NCBI RefSeq assembly: GCF_024979255.1
Contig: NZ_JANLCN010000010.1
Span: 1 to 64,000 of the forward strand
Length of the DNA stretch: 64,000 nt
Source: Herbiconiux moechotypicola
GTDB taxonomy: Bacteria > Actinomycetota > Actinomycetes > Actinomycetales > Microbacteriaceae
Direction of reading: 5' to 3'
The notes beneath the pieces were generated by a model. The model saw nothing but the letters and a program-made list of their open reading frames with translations, did not search any database and was not told where the DNA came from. Shown here one piece after another: positions 25,123 to 33,942 of this stretch; positions within the stretch are counted from its first letter, which is position 1; the number at the start of each line of letters is the position of its first letter. Both the position numbers and the translations under genes were made by a program.

Positions 25123-27942
25123 TCATCGGGTGACATGGATGGCCACCGTCACGATGGGGGTGGACGCTGCAGAGTTCGGCCCTGTGCCATTCACGCGGTA
25201 CTTGAAGGTGACGTCTCCCACGAAGCCGTCGGCCGGCGTGAAGGTGAAGGCACCTGTGGCGTCGTCCATCGAGAGAGTTCCGCTCGACGGTGGATACCCT
25301 CGTTGCACCCGCCAGGCGCTGTCGACCGCGGGGAGCGTGTCGTTAGCCAGCACGCCACGGTCTGCCGGAACCGTCAGCACGGATCCACCCGCGACGGTGT
25401 ACGAATCCCCCGCGGCAATCGGAGGCGCTACGACCTCGACCGGGATGATCACCGGATCGCTGATTCGGGAGTAACCGTCGACGCCGGTCACGGTGATGCT
25501 GTCGGCACCGCGATGCCCGGCGTCGGGTGTGTAGGTGATTCCGCCGCCGTATTTGAGTTCGGCGCTGCCGTGCTCCGCCCGAACGGTCGCACGGGTCGGA
25601 GTCGCAGCGGAGACGCACTGCGTGTGCAAGAGGTTCGTCGCGACGCCTGCCACCACCTTCGTGGCCGTGCTCGGCTGAGTGCACACAGGTGGCGGCGGCC
25701 GCACGGCGGCGCTGGCCTGGGCGGCTTGACTCACACCGTTGATCGAAGCGACGACCTTCGCGGTCGTCGCATTGAGGAGTGCATTCGTATTGCGCAGCGC
25801 CAGCGAGAATGTGGCGGTGTCGCCGGCGTTCAGACGCGTGTTCGTGTACGTGACGGTGTTCGCCGCATCGCCCGCTGCCTTGACCCAGTACGGCGGGATG
25901 CTCAGCTCCCGCATGACGGCGAACTGGTCGAACTCGATGACCACCTCGGCCGAGCCGGCCGAGTTCGCGGTGACGGTGAGCCCGTAGGTGATGTCGCTCT
26001 GCTTCGGAGCGACGGACGGCACACTCAAGAAGCTCGTGGCGGTCACCTGTGCGGGTGTTCCGAGGGTCGGCAGCGATCGGATGCGCGTCTCGTAGTCGAT
26101 CGCCTGAGTCGGCCGCTTCTCGAGCGCCGCCTGATCGTCGAGCGGCACGTGCAGGTGCGGATTGAAGGCATTCGCTGCCACGGTGAAGGTGCGCACCGGC
26201 TCTGAGTGGTCATCAGGCTCACCGCCGTCGACGTAGATCGGCAGCCAGTCGGTGACGGCTCCACTCGGATGACCAGGCGAGGGCGGACCCCACCCGATCG
26301 GGGTGGTTCCGGTGATCCCCCGGAGATCACCGGCGAGCGAGCCGAAAGCCACCCAGGATCCATCGGCGGTGGAGGGAGTCTTGCCGTCGGCCACGGAATC
26401 GCCACCGCCGGTGGTGGATTCTCGGAGGAGTGCCCGTACGGTCGTGTTGGCGACATACTGGTCGGTTCGCTTCACAGACACCGGTTGCAGCGCGGTGGGG
26501 CGGGCGTCGTCGGTCAGCAGCACCTGGTACACGTCGAGAGCGCTGTTGTCGTCGACGAAGTTCTGGCAGCCGACGCAGTCGCCGTGGATGGAGACCAGCG
26601 GCGTCATTGAGGTGAGCACGGCGCTGCGGCCGTCGGCGGCCAGAGCGATTCTCGTGGTCGAGGCCCACGGCTCGTACCAGCGCCGCACCCTCACCACCGA
26701 AGGGCTGTAGCCGTAGGAGTCCGGCCAGTCCGGCTTCGCCTCATCGACCATGACCAACGAGACCCTGTGTGTGACGGCGGCGCCCTTACCGGAGAGATCA
26801 CGAACGAACGCGTCAGTCATGTGATCGTCTGTCGTCGGTACTTCTGTGGGCCCCACGAGGTTCGTCGCGCCGGATATGAAGCCCACCTTCGACCCGTCAC
26901 CGGAGATGGTGGGCCCATAAGAGTCGTCATCGGTCTTGGTGAAGCCGCTCCCGGTGTCGTCGACCGACGCGCTCACCAGGATCGACTTTCCCGTCTCCGA
27001 ATCCCACCGGTAGACGTAGCTCCTGCGCTCGGGGGCGTTTTCGACTGGAGCCGGAGTGGCTGTGGGAGATGACGTCGACGCAGTAGGAGCCGGCGTCGTG
27101 GCGGCCACCCCCAGATTGGTGGCATCCGAGGTGAACGCCACGAACCGGCCGTCCGCCGACACCACGGGCTCGTCGCTGGCACCCCGGGCCATCTCGGCAG
27201 CGCCGGTGCCGGCGTTCACCCCACCGGAGACGTTCGTGATGTCACCGGTCGAGCGATCGAATAGCTCGACGGTCGACAGGATCGACGTGGGAGCACCGTG
27301 GTTGTTGATTCCGGGCTGATTCGAGACGAAGACGACATGGCTTCCGTCGGCCGAGACCATGGCATCCGAGTTCACCGCACTCAGGATCTCTCCGGGAACG
27401 GGCACCGTGCCCCGCGGTGTGGAGACGCGGATGATCTCTCCGGTCGACATATCCGTGAGGGCGATCTGCATCGAGCCGACCGGCGACGGATCATCCTCGA
27501 AGATTCCGGCGTCTGTGGTCTGGAAGGCGATCCAGTTGCCGTCTGCGGAGATCGACGCCCTGTAGGCCGGACCGACCGGAAGGTCGGGACGCGCCCGTCG
27601 AGAGACGAGTTCCAGAGTCCCGTCCGCCGTGTTCCTCCGGTAGACGTGCCGCACGTCGCCCACCGCGTCGGGGGTGAGCAGCTCATTCGACTCGAACACC
27701 GTGTAGCGACCGTCGCCCGAGAACGACTGACCCATTCCCTCCGCGATCAGAGTCGGCCCTGCCGACTCGAACACCGGTTGGAGCGAGATGAACCCTGTCG
27801 GCCCGGCGATTGCCGGGAGCCCTCCCACCAAGACGGAGGCCACCACCACTGCGACAGGCACCACCGACGTGAGTCGACGCCGGACGGACGACCGGTTGGA
27901 AGGTTCGGGTTCGGGATGGAACGGGGCGAGGTGGAGCGGCAT
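25123..27942 (-). CDS. Secreted seven-bladed beta-propeller protein with C-terminal Ig-like/tandem domains
   Basis: A 939-residue exported protein. After the signal peptide (SVVPVAVVVASVLVGGLPAIA) come seven repeats of the PD40/TolB type with a core S-x-DG-x-x-V-x-F-x-S (for example SADGNWIAFQT, SADGSHVVFVS, SADGRFVAFTS, SGDGSKVGFIS, TADGSWVAFGS). This is the count expected for a closed seven-bladed propeller. The C-terminal 350 residues contain a beta-rich segment and two cadherin-like/Ig-like repeats (ITYTPDAGHRGADSITV, FTFTPADGFVGDVTFKYRV). It is upstream of the metzincin pair. The ATG at 27942 has no clear ribosome-binding site, and in-frame TTG at 27996 is an alternative. Confidence 0.75.
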   Translation of the reverse strand: MPLHLAPFHPEPEPSNRSSVRRRLTSVVPVAVVVASVLVGGLPAIAGPTGFISLQPVFESAGPTLIAEGMGQSFSGDGRYTVFESNELLTPDAVGDVRHVYRRNTADGTLELVSRRARPDLPVGPAYRASISADGNWIAFQTTDAGIFEDDPSPVGSMQIALTDMSTGEIIRVSTPRGTVPVPGEILSAVNSDAMVSADGSHVVFVSNQPGINNHGAPTSILSTVELFDRSTGDITNVSGGVNAGTGAAEMARGASDEPVVSADGRFVAFTSDATNLGVAATTPAPTASTSSPTATPAPVENAPERRSYVYRWDSETGKSILVSASVDDTGSGFTKTDDDSYGPTISGDGSKVGFISGATNLVGPTEVPTTDDHMTDAFVRDLSGKGAAVTHRVSLVMVDEAKPDWPDSYGYSPSVVRVRRWYEPWASTTRIALAADGRSAVLTSMTPLVSIHGDCVGCQNFVDDNSALDVYQVLLTDDARPTALQPVSVKRTDQYVANTTVRALLRESTTGGGDSVADGKTPSTADGSWVAFGSLAGDLRGITGTTPIGWGPPSPGHPSGAVTDWLPIYVDGGEPDDHSEPVRTFTVAANAFNPHLHVPLDDQAALEKRPTQAIDYETRIRSLPTLGTPAQVTATSFLSVPSVAPKQSDITYGLTVTANSAGSAEVVIEFDQFAVMRELSIPPYWVKAAGDAANTVTYTNTRLNAGDTATFSLALRNTNALLNATTAKVVASINGVSQAAQASAAVRPPPPVCTQPSTATKVVAGVATNLLHTQCVSAATPTRATVRAEHGSAELKYGGGITYTPDAGHRGADSITVTGVDGYSRISDPVIIPVEVVAPPIAAGDSYTVAGGSVLTVPADRGVLANDTLPAVDSAWRVQRGYPPSSGTLSMDDATGAFTFTPADGFVGDVTFKYRVNGTGPNSAASTPIVTVAIHVTR

Positions 27943-28023
27943 TTCACGAGGGTACGAGCGGATGAACGCTCCGCCTCCTGAGTAATCTCTACCCAATCAA
28001 GGCGAGCCCTCGCCCGACCAACG

Positions 28024-30264
28024 CTACTTGCCGAGCGACTTCTCGGGGGTGGGGAGGGTGCCGGCCTCGCGGCGATCACGGTAGTAGGCGCGTGCCTCGT
28101 CTTGCCGGCCCTTCTCGGCGCCCGTGGCGATGGGGGCCCGGAGGTGCTCGGGGCCGTAGCCGAAGGCGTCGACGAGGTCTTGCGCGTGGGGGCGCAGGCG
28201 GGCGGCGAGGCGCTCGGTGTAGAGCCCGACGGCCTGGGCGCGCTTGGGCGAGAGGCGGCCGTTCATGAGGTACCAAGAGAGGTGCTTCTCGACGAGCCCG
28301 AGGCCGAACAGGTCACGGAGCCAGGTGAGCACCACCCGCGTGCCGTCGTCCATGCCCGCGGCGCGCGGGTCGTCGCCCTCGATCGCGTCGGTGAACGCCT
28401 CCCACTGCAGAAGCTCCGCGTGGGCGCGGGCCGCCTCGATGATCTCGGTCTGGTGCTGGTTGAACAGGGCCGCCGCATCCTTCTGCGACAGCCTCGGGGC
28501 CGGGCGGAGCTTCGCGGCGACCGAGGCCACCATGGTGTGCACCCGGTCGGTGAGCAGCTGCCGCTGCGAGGAGGTGTCGCGCAGCTGCCCCACCGAGCGG
28601 GCGGTGGAGCCGAAGTCGACGATGGTCTGGCCGAGCGAACGCAGGCCCGAGCCGTGCACGGTGCGGCCGGCCGCCTGCTCCACCACGTAGCGGGCGAGCA
28701 CGCCGAAGTCGGCCTTGGCGAAGCGCTTGCCGTAGTCGCTGAGCAGGCGCTTGGCCACGAGCTGCAGCAGCACGTGGTTGTCACCCTCGAAGGTGGCGTA
28801 GATGTCGAGGTCGGCGCGGAGCCCGGTGAGGCGGTTCTCGGCCAGGAAGCCGGCGCCGCCGCAGGCCTCGCGCGCCTCCTGGAGGGTCTCCAGCGCGTGC
28901 CAGGTGCTCAGTGGCTTGAGCGCGGCCGCGAGGGTCTCGAGGTCTTGGCGGTCGGCGTCGGTGTCGGCGGCGCCCGAGAACACCTCGTCGAACTTGGTCA
29001 GCAGCACCTCGTGCGCGAAACTCGCGGCGTAGGTGGTGGCGAGCTTGGGCAGCAGTCGCTTCTGGTGCAGCTGGTAGTCGAGCAGCACCTCCTCGTCGGT
29101 GTCGCTGCCCGCGGTGAACTGCCGGCGCTCGTTGCCGTAGGTGATGGCGATCTTGAGGGCCATCTTCGCCGCGGCGGTGGAGGCGCCGTCGAGCGACACC
29201 CGGCCCTGCACGAGCGTGCCGAGCATGGTGAAGAAGCGCCGCCCGGGGCTCGCGATGGGGCTCGTGTACGTGCCGTCCGCATCCACGTCGCCGTAGCGGT
29301 TGAGCAGGTTCTCGCGCGGGATGCGCACACCGGTGAAGTGCAGCCGGCCGTTGTCGATGCCGTTGAGTCCGCCCTTGAGACCGTCGTCCTCTCCCCCCAC
29401 GCCGGGCAGGAACTCGCCCGTCGCGGCGTCGCGGATCGGCACGTAGAACGCGTGCACACCGTGATCGACGCCCTTCGTCACGAGGTGGGCGAAGAGCACC
29501 GCGGCGATGCCGTCCTTCGCGGCGTTGCCGAGGTAGTCCTTCCAGGCACCACGGAAAGGGGTGTCGATGACGAACTCCCCCGCCGCCTCGTCGTAGGTGG
29601 CGGTGGTGCCGATGGCGGCCACGTCGGAACCGTGACCCGTCTCGGTCATGGCGAAGGCGCCGGGCACCTCGAGGCTCATGATGCCGGGCAGGAACGCCTT
29701 GTGGTGCCGCTCGGTGCCGAGGTGCAGCACGGCGGCTCCGAACAGGCCCCACTGCACGCCCGACTTGATCTGCAGGCTCGGGTCGGCCACCACGAGCTCC
29801 TCGAAGCCGGCGATGTTGCCGCCGTGGTCGTCGGCCCCTCCCACCGAGGCCGGGAAGGCGCGGTGCACCTGCCCGTTCTCGACGAGCAGCTTGAGCTGGC
29901 CGAAGACGCGCTCGCGGTGGGCTTCGAGGCTCAGGCCCTCGATGCGCTGCATCTCGGGGCGGGCGGTGAGCTCGCGCGAGGCCAGGCGGGCCTCGGCCCA
30001 GGTTCCGAGCAGGTAGCGGCCGAGCCACTCCACGTCGGTGCGCGCGACGACGACGTCGTTGGTGTGCGCTCGGCGCGCGTCGGAGGCAGGGGCGGAGACG
30101 GATGCGGCGGAGCCGGCCCCGGACGGCCGCGCCTCTCGTCGGGTCGAACGGTCGAGTTCGACCTCGATCGCGTCGGGCTCGACGGCGTCTTCGTCGCGGC
30201 CCAGGGGCCGGCCGTCGGGCTCGCCGTGGGGCGTCGAAGGGGTGGTGCCGACCGTGTTCGTCAT
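28024..30264 (-). CDS. Acyl-CoA dehydrogenase/oxidase family protein (acyl-CoA oxidase-like)
   Basis: The protein has 746 residues from the ATG at 30264. The length and arrangement match acyl-CoA oxidases: an N-terminal helical domain, FAMTETGHGSDVAAIGTTA at the flavin site, ACGGAGFLAENRL, and the catalytic-base region ATFEGDNHVLLQ, then a second helical C-terminal domain. It should oxidise acyl-CoA to enoyl-CoA in fatty-acid breakdown, passing electrons to O2 or an acceptor. The first 80 residues are low-complexity. A GTG at 30300 would lengthen this. It stands alone on the minus strand. Confidence 0.85.
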   Translation of the reverse strand: MTNTVGTTPSTPHGEPDGRPLGRDEDAVEPDAIEVELDRSTRREARPSGAGSAASVSAPASDARRAHTNDVVVARTDVEWLGRYLLGTWAEARLASRELTARPEMQRIEGLSLEAHRERVFGQLKLLVENGQVHRAFPASVGGADDHGGNIAGFEELVVADPSLQIKSGVQWGLFGAAVLHLGTERHHKAFLPGIMSLEVPGAFAMTETGHGSDVAAIGTTATYDEAAGEFVIDTPFRGAWKDYLGNAAKDGIAAVLFAHLVTKGVDHGVHAFYVPIRDAATGEFLPGVGGEDDGLKGGLNGIDNGRLHFTGVRIPRENLLNRYGDVDADGTYTSPIASPGRRFFTMLGTLVQGRVSLDGASTAAAKMALKIAITYGNERRQFTAGSDTDEEVLLDYQLHQKRLLPKLATTYAASFAHEVLLTKFDEVFSGAADTDADRQDLETLAAALKPLSTWHALETLQEAREACGGAGFLAENRLTGLRADLDIYATFEGDNHVLLQLVAKRLLSDYGKRFAKADFGVLARYVVEQAAGRTVHGSGLRSLGQTIVDFGSTARSVGQLRDTSSQRQLLTDRVHTMVASVAAKLRPAPRLSQKDAAALFNQHQTEIIEAARAHAELLQWEAFTDAIEGDDPRAAGMDDGTRVVLTWLRDLFGLGLVEKHLSWYLMNGRLSPKRAQAVGLYTERLAARLRPHAQDLVDAFGYGPEHLRAPIATGAEKGRQDEARAYYRDRREAGTLPTPEKSLGK

Positions 30265-30393
30265 TCTCGTCGTCCTCGTCGTCGTGGTGCGTGCATCCAC
30301 GGTACGAGCAGGCTCCCGGGGGCGAAAACGGGCGGTGACCGGCCTACAACGGCAGACGGATGCGCGGTGCCGGCGCCTGTAGGGATGCGACAG

Positions 30394-31737
30394 TCAGCTG
30401 GGCGAAGGCTGTGACGAGGCAGACAAAACGGGTGTCTCGCTCACGGGTCGTGACGCATCCTTCGCCCGCGTGCGGCGCCGATCGGCGGTGGAGAGCACGA
30501 TCGCGGCTACGGCGAGCAGGGCGAGCGCCGGAGCCGCGATGTCGACGGCGGCGCGTAGACCCAGGGCGGTGGCGAGCGCACCCGCCGCCACGGCGGTGCC
30601 GGCCTGCAGGAGGTAGCTCACGAGGTAGAGCAACGACAGGGTGGCGCCCCGGTGGGCCTCGGGCGCGACGCGCGACGCGAGGCCGAGGCCGCCGGTGAAG
30701 CAGAAGGAGTACCCGATCCCGCCCACCACGCACCAGAGCAGGAACAGTGCGATCGATCCGGCGGCCGCGGCGGCCGCCATCACGGCGAGGCCCGTCAGCG
30801 ACAGCAGCCCTCCGACGATGATGGAGACGTGGGCGGGGACGCGCCCGAGCAGGAGCGCGGTGACGCCGATCGCGAGCGACGACACCCCGAGGAGGGCTCC
30901 GACCACGAGCAGGTTCGAGGTTCCGGTGAGATCGCGGGCCATCTGCGATCCGAGCGACAGGAAGATCGCACCGACGGTGTAGGCCACCGAGACCGAGAGT
31001 GTCGCCGCGGCGAAGGCGAGCACCGCGCCCCGGGGCAGGTGCAGCGTGCCGGAGCGGCGGGATGTGCGGGTGCCGTCGGCAACGGACGCCCGGGTGTCGC
31101 CGGCGCGGGGCGAGTCGGCGCGGGATGTGCGGGGCGAGTCGTCGGGGGTCAGCGCGAGGGCGACGAGCGTGACGGCGGCGATCAGCGCGAGCACCACGTA
31201 CGAGAGCACCAGCGGCAGCGGCGCGAACTGGGCGAGGGCTCCTGAGAGCACGAGGGCGATGGTGAGACCGGTCGCGGTGGAGGCCGTCGTCGCGGCACTC
31301 GCCGCACGCGGGTTGCGGAACGGGTTGTGCTCCACCATCGCGGCGGTGGCCGCTCCGAGCGCCAGACCGGTGCCGACGCCCTGCACGATGCGGGCGGCGA
31401 ACAACCACAGCACGTCGGGCGCGATCGCGAACAGCCCGGCGGCCACCACGATCAGCGCGGTGCCGAGGAGCATCGCGCGGCGGCGGCCGATGGCGTCGGA
31501 GAGGCCGCCGAAGAACAGCAGCACCAGCAGGAGCGCCAGCGGGTAGGCGCCGAACACACCGGTCACCACGACCGGCGGCAGGTTCCACTCGGCCGCGTAG
31601 ATCGGGTAGAGCACGCTGGGCGCGCCGCTCGACCAGAGCGACAGGGCGAGCACCAGGGCGGCGGACCAGAAGGTGCCGCGCCGGCCCAGACGGAACCGTG
31701 CGTGCCCGGCGGGCGTGGAGGGAGCGGAGGACGACAT
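30394..31737 (-). CDS. MFS transporter
   Basis: A 447-residue, twelve-segment major facilitator. Motif A is visible after segment 2 (FFGGLSDAIGRRRAMLLGT), and RIVQGVGTGLALGA marks the drug-exporter type. The central cytosolic loop is Arg/Asp/Ser-rich. It is divergent from the HxlR regulator with a perfect palindrome between them, so it is probably an efflux pump repressed by that regulator. The -10 hexamer lies 6 bases before the ATG, which indicates a leaderless mRNA. The substrate is unknown; redox-active or electrophilic compounds are common inducers of HxlR regulators. Confidence 0.88.
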   Translation of the reverse strand: MSSSAPSTPAGHARFRLGRRGTFWSAALVLALSLWSSGAPSVLYPIYAAEWNLPPVVVTGVFGAYPLALLLVLLFFGGLSDAIGRRRAMLLGTALIVVAAGLFAIAPDVLWLFAARIVQGVGTGLALGAATAAMVEHNPFRNPRAASAATTASTATGLTIALVLSGALAQFAPLPLVLSYVVLALIAAVTLVALALTPDDSPRTSRADSPRAGDTRASVADGTRTSRRSGTLHLPRGAVLAFAAATLSVSVAYTVGAIFLSLGSQMARDLTGTSNLLVVGALLGVSSLAIGVTALLLGRVPAHVSIIVGGLLSLTGLAVMAAAAAAGSIALFLLWCVVGGIGYSFCFTGGLGLASRVAPEAHRGATLSLLYLVSYLLQAGTAVAAGALATALGLRAAVDIAAPALALLAVAAIVLSTADRRRTRAKDASRPVSETPVLSASSQPSPS

Positions 31738-31743
31738 GGGTCG

Positions 31744-31749
31744 AGAGTA
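31744..31749 (-). promoter_or_regulatory. Predicted -10 element of the MFS gene promoter
   Basis: TACTCT on the minus strand, 6 bases before the MFS ATG. A TTGGAA at 31766-31771 (minus strand), 16 bases upstream, would be the -35 and lies inside the palindrome. Confidence 0.5.
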
Positions 31750-31757
31750 CACCCTGG

Positions 31758-31772
31758 ATTGGAATTTCCAAT
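31758..31772. promoter_or_regulatory. Palindromic operator, probably for the HxlR regulator
   Basis: ATTGGAA-T-TTCCAAT is a perfect 7+1+7 inverted repeat in the 64-base gap between the divergent MFS and hxlR genes. It overlaps the predicted -35 positions of both promoters. Confidence 0.6.
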
Positions 31773-31788
31773 TCAGATGAGGGAGTCG

Positions 31789-31794
31789 TACACT
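31789..31794 (+). promoter_or_regulatory. Predicted -10 element of the hxlR promoter
   Basis: TACACT, 7 bases before the ATG at 31802; TTCCAA at 31766-31771 with a 17-base spacer is the matching -35. The transcript would be leaderless. Confidence 0.5.
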
Positions 31795-31801
31795 GCCGCA
31801 C

Positions 31802-32266
31802 ATGGCTGCTGACGATTCCGGAGCGCGATGCCAGATCGTGCGCACCCTCGACGTGGTGGGCGAGAAGTGGTCTCTGCTCGTGGTCCGCGAGGCGTTCAAG
31901 GGGCGCACGAGGTACTCCGAGTTCCGCGATGCGCTCGGTGCGCCGAGCGACGTGCTGAGCGCGCGGCTGACGCGGCTCGTCGAGGCCGGGGTGTTCGAGA
32001 AGCGCGCCTACCGCGAGCCGGGCAGCCGGGAGCGGTCCAGCTACCACCTCACCGAGAAGGGTCAGGGGCTCGCCCTCGTGCTCGGCGCCATGGTGCAGTG
32101 GGGCGACACGTTTCAGCCCTACACGGGAGGTCGCGCCTCCGAGATCGTCGACGCCACGGCCGGAGAGCCGCTCTCCCTGGCCTTCGTCGACCCCGAGGGT
32201 CGCTCGCACCCCGCATCCGAGGTCACCCTCCGCCCCGGCCCCGCCGCAATCGAGACCTGGGGCTGA
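31802..32266 (+). CDS. HxlR-family transcriptional regulator
   Basis: A 154-residue winged-helix regulator with the family pattern: cysteine 10 in GARCQIVRTLDVVGEKWSLLVVREAF, then GRTRYSEFRDAL, SDVLSARLTRLVEAGVFEKR and the wing RSSYHLTEKG. The single N-terminal cysteine is where redox- or electrophile-sensing members are modified. It probably binds the palindrome just upstream and controls both itself and the divergent MFS pump. The last 50 residues extend past the usual domain. Confidence 0.9.
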   Translation: MAADDSGARCQIVRTLDVVGEKWSLLVVREAFKGRTRYSEFRDALGAPSDVLSARLTRLVEAGVFEKRAYREPGSRERSSYHLTEKGQGLALVLGAMVQWGDTFQPYTGGRASEIVDATAGEPLSLAFVDPEGRSHPASEVTLRPGPAAIETWG

Positions 32267-32268
32267 CC

Positions 32269-32304
32269 CGGCTCGCGCCGCCCATCCGTGTGGCCCGCGA
32301 GCCG
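32269..32304. terminator. Hairpin between convergent hxlR and acyltransferase genes
   Basis: CGGCTCGCG at 32269-32277 is perfectly inverted as CGCGAGCCG at 32296-32304 with an 18-base loop. A second pair, CGCCCATCC near 32277 with GGATGGGCG near 32330, could fold instead. No U-tract follows. Confidence 0.45.
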
Positions 32305-32373
32305 CCAATAATCCTTCGAGAACGAGGTGGATGGGCGACTTCTTGGCGGGTCGCCGACGAGCGGGATGCGGCG

Positions 32374-33084
32374 TCAGGCCGGGTCGTTGCGGTGGAGGGC
32401 GCGGCGGACGCGTTCGGCGACGGAGTGGGGTGGGGGTTCGTTGTAGACGCCGGCGAGCTCCTGACCGGACAGGCCGGCGATGGCGGTCATGACGTCGTCG
32501 GTCAGACGGCGTCGCGCGCGGGCGGAGGCGGCGTCGCCATACCCCGCCGAGTCGATCGGCTCACCGAACTCGATGGTGACGGGGCGGATGCGCGGGAGGG
32601 CCGCATCCACGGGCAGGAGTTCCTCCGTGCCGATGAGCCCTACCGGCACGACAGGGCACCCCGCCGTGAGCGCGAGCCAGGCCACCCCGGTGCGCCCCTT
32701 GTAGAGCCTGCCGTCGCGGGAGCGCGTGCCCTCGGGGTAGATCGCGAACACCCCGCCCTCCTGCAGCACCTCGAGGCCGCGCTGCAACGAGTCCTGCGCG
32801 GCGGTCGCGCTCTCGCGATCGACCGGGATGGCGCCGATCGACTCGAAGAACAGCTTCGACATCCGCCCCGTGAAGCCCGCCCCCGTGAAGTACTCGGACT
32901 TCGCCAGGAACCGCACGTCGCGGCGGGCGACGATCGTGATGGCGACGCTGTCGATGAAGCTGAGGTGGTTGCTCGCGATGACGACCGGGCCGTCGGCCGG
33001 GAGCCTGTCGGCGCCGATCACCGTCGGGCGGTACACCACCGAGGCGACCGGCCGCGCGATCGCCTTCGCCGCCGACTTGAACAT
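32374..33084 (-). CDS. 1-acyl-sn-glycerol-3-phosphate acyltransferase family protein
   Basis: A 236-residue PlsC-type enzyme. Catalytic motif I is SNHLSFIDS (HxxxxD with an S insertion typical of the family), motif III is YPEGTRSRDG, and PVVPVGLIG gives motif IV. It transfers an acyl chain to lysophosphatidate or a similar lipid at the inner membrane. The start ATG follows GAGGATCGGGAG. It is monocistronic and divergent from the DUF3105 gene. Actinobacteria usually have several paralogues, so the exact acceptor is uncertain. Confidence 0.87.
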   Translation of the reverse strand: MFKSAAKAIARPVASVVYRPTVIGADRLPADGPVVIASNHLSFIDSVAITIVARRDVRFLAKSEYFTGAGFTGRMSKLFFESIGAIPVDRESATAAQDSLQRGLEVLQEGGVFAIYPEGTRSRDGRLYKGRTGVAWLALTAGCPVVPVGLIGTEELLPVDAALPRIRPVTIEFGEPIDSAGYGDAASARARRRLTDDVMTAIAGLSGQELAGVYNEPPPHSVAERVRRALHRNDPA

Positions 33085-33212
33085 CTCCCGATCCTCACAC
33101 GGGTCATATGCACGGCGAGCTATGCGAATTCCCTCAGCCGGACGGGGACGCGCGGGGAGGCACCCATGGATTTTCCAGGTGCCCTCCGTAATAGTTGTAG
33201 CGTCAACTGCCG

Positions 33213-33938
33213 ATGTCCACGACCGAAACGAGTGCCGTGTCCCCCAGTTCCGATTCCTCGTCGCCCGTCCCCCCGAAGGCGAAGGATCAGGCCAAGAAGC
33301 TCACCGTCAAGCAGGAGCGTGAGGCGCGCCGTGCCGAGAAGGTGGCGGCCATGCTCGCCCAGCAGAAGCGGCAGCAGCGCAACCGGCGCTTCGGCTGGAT
33401 CGGCGGCGGAGCCGCGGGGGCACTCGTGGTGGGCCTCATCATCACCTTCGTGGTGACCAGCGCCGAGCCCAAGGTCGACCCCGCCTCGATCTCGATCGGC
33501 GAGCTGCAGACCTACCCCGACCTCACCGCCAACCACGTCTCGGGCACGGTCGACTATGCGATGACCCCGCCGGCCGGCGGCGACCACGCCGCGGTGTGGC
33601 TGAACTGCGGCGTGTACTCCGAGCCCGTGCCCAACGAGAACGCCGTGCACGCCCTCGAGCACGGTGCGGTGTGGGTGACCTACGACCCCGCCGTCGTCGA
33701 CGAGGCCGGGGTGCAGACCCTCCGCGACCAGCTGCCCGACACCTACGTGGTGCTCTCGCCCTTCGAGGGACTGGCCTCGCCCGTCGTGGCCTCGGCCTGG
33801 GGCAACCAGGTGTTCCTCGACGGGGGCGACGACACCCGTCTGGCCGACTTCGTGACCAAGTTCTGGCGCTCCAACGACGCCCCCGAGCCCGGCGCCGCGT
33901 GCACGGGCGGGGTGGACGGTGCCGGAAAGGTCGCCTGA
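33213..33938 (+). CDS. DUF3105 domain membrane-anchored protein
   Basis: A 241-residue protein. A charged cytosolic N-terminus of about 60 residues (Lys/Arg/Gln/Glu-rich, possibly coiled) is followed by one membrane segment (GWIGGGAAGALVVGLIITFVV) and an extracytoplasmic DUF3105 domain. That domain carries YAMTPPAGGDHAAVWLNCGVY, HALEHGAVWVTYDP and SPFEGLASPVVASAWG. The conserved histidines and cysteine suggest a metal site, but function is not established. It is followed 4 bases later by the DUF305 gene, a common pairing. TAGCGT 9 bases before the ATG may be the -10. Confidence 0.8.
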   Translation: MSTTETSAVSPSSDSSSPVPPKAKDQAKKLTVKQEREARRAEKVAAMLAQQKRQQRNRRFGWIGGGAAGALVVGLIITFVVTSAEPKVDPASISIGELQTYPDLTANHVSGTVDYAMTPPAGGDHAAVWLNCGVYSEPVPNENAVHALEHGAVWVTYDPAVVDEAGVQTLRDQLPDTYVVLSPFEGLASPVVASAWGNQVFLDGGDDTRLADFVTKFWRSNDAPEPGAACTGGVDGAGKVA

Positions 33939-33942
33939 TCCG

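Noticed and set aside
26206-27981. Several + strand frames (134-227 codons) opposite the beta-propeller gene
   Set aside because: They are Arg/Gly/His-rich shadow translations with no ribosome-binding sites, while the opposite strand encodes seven regular propeller repeats.
28001-28014. GGCGAG-CC-CTCGCC near the 3' end of the acyl-CoA oxidase gene
   Set aside because: The stem is short, the loop too tight and no U-tract follows; it may be chance in G+C-rich DNA.
28102-30414. A 770-codon + strand frame opposite the acyl-CoA oxidase gene
   Set aside because: It is an antisense shadow; the minus-strand protein has a complete flavin-enzyme signature.
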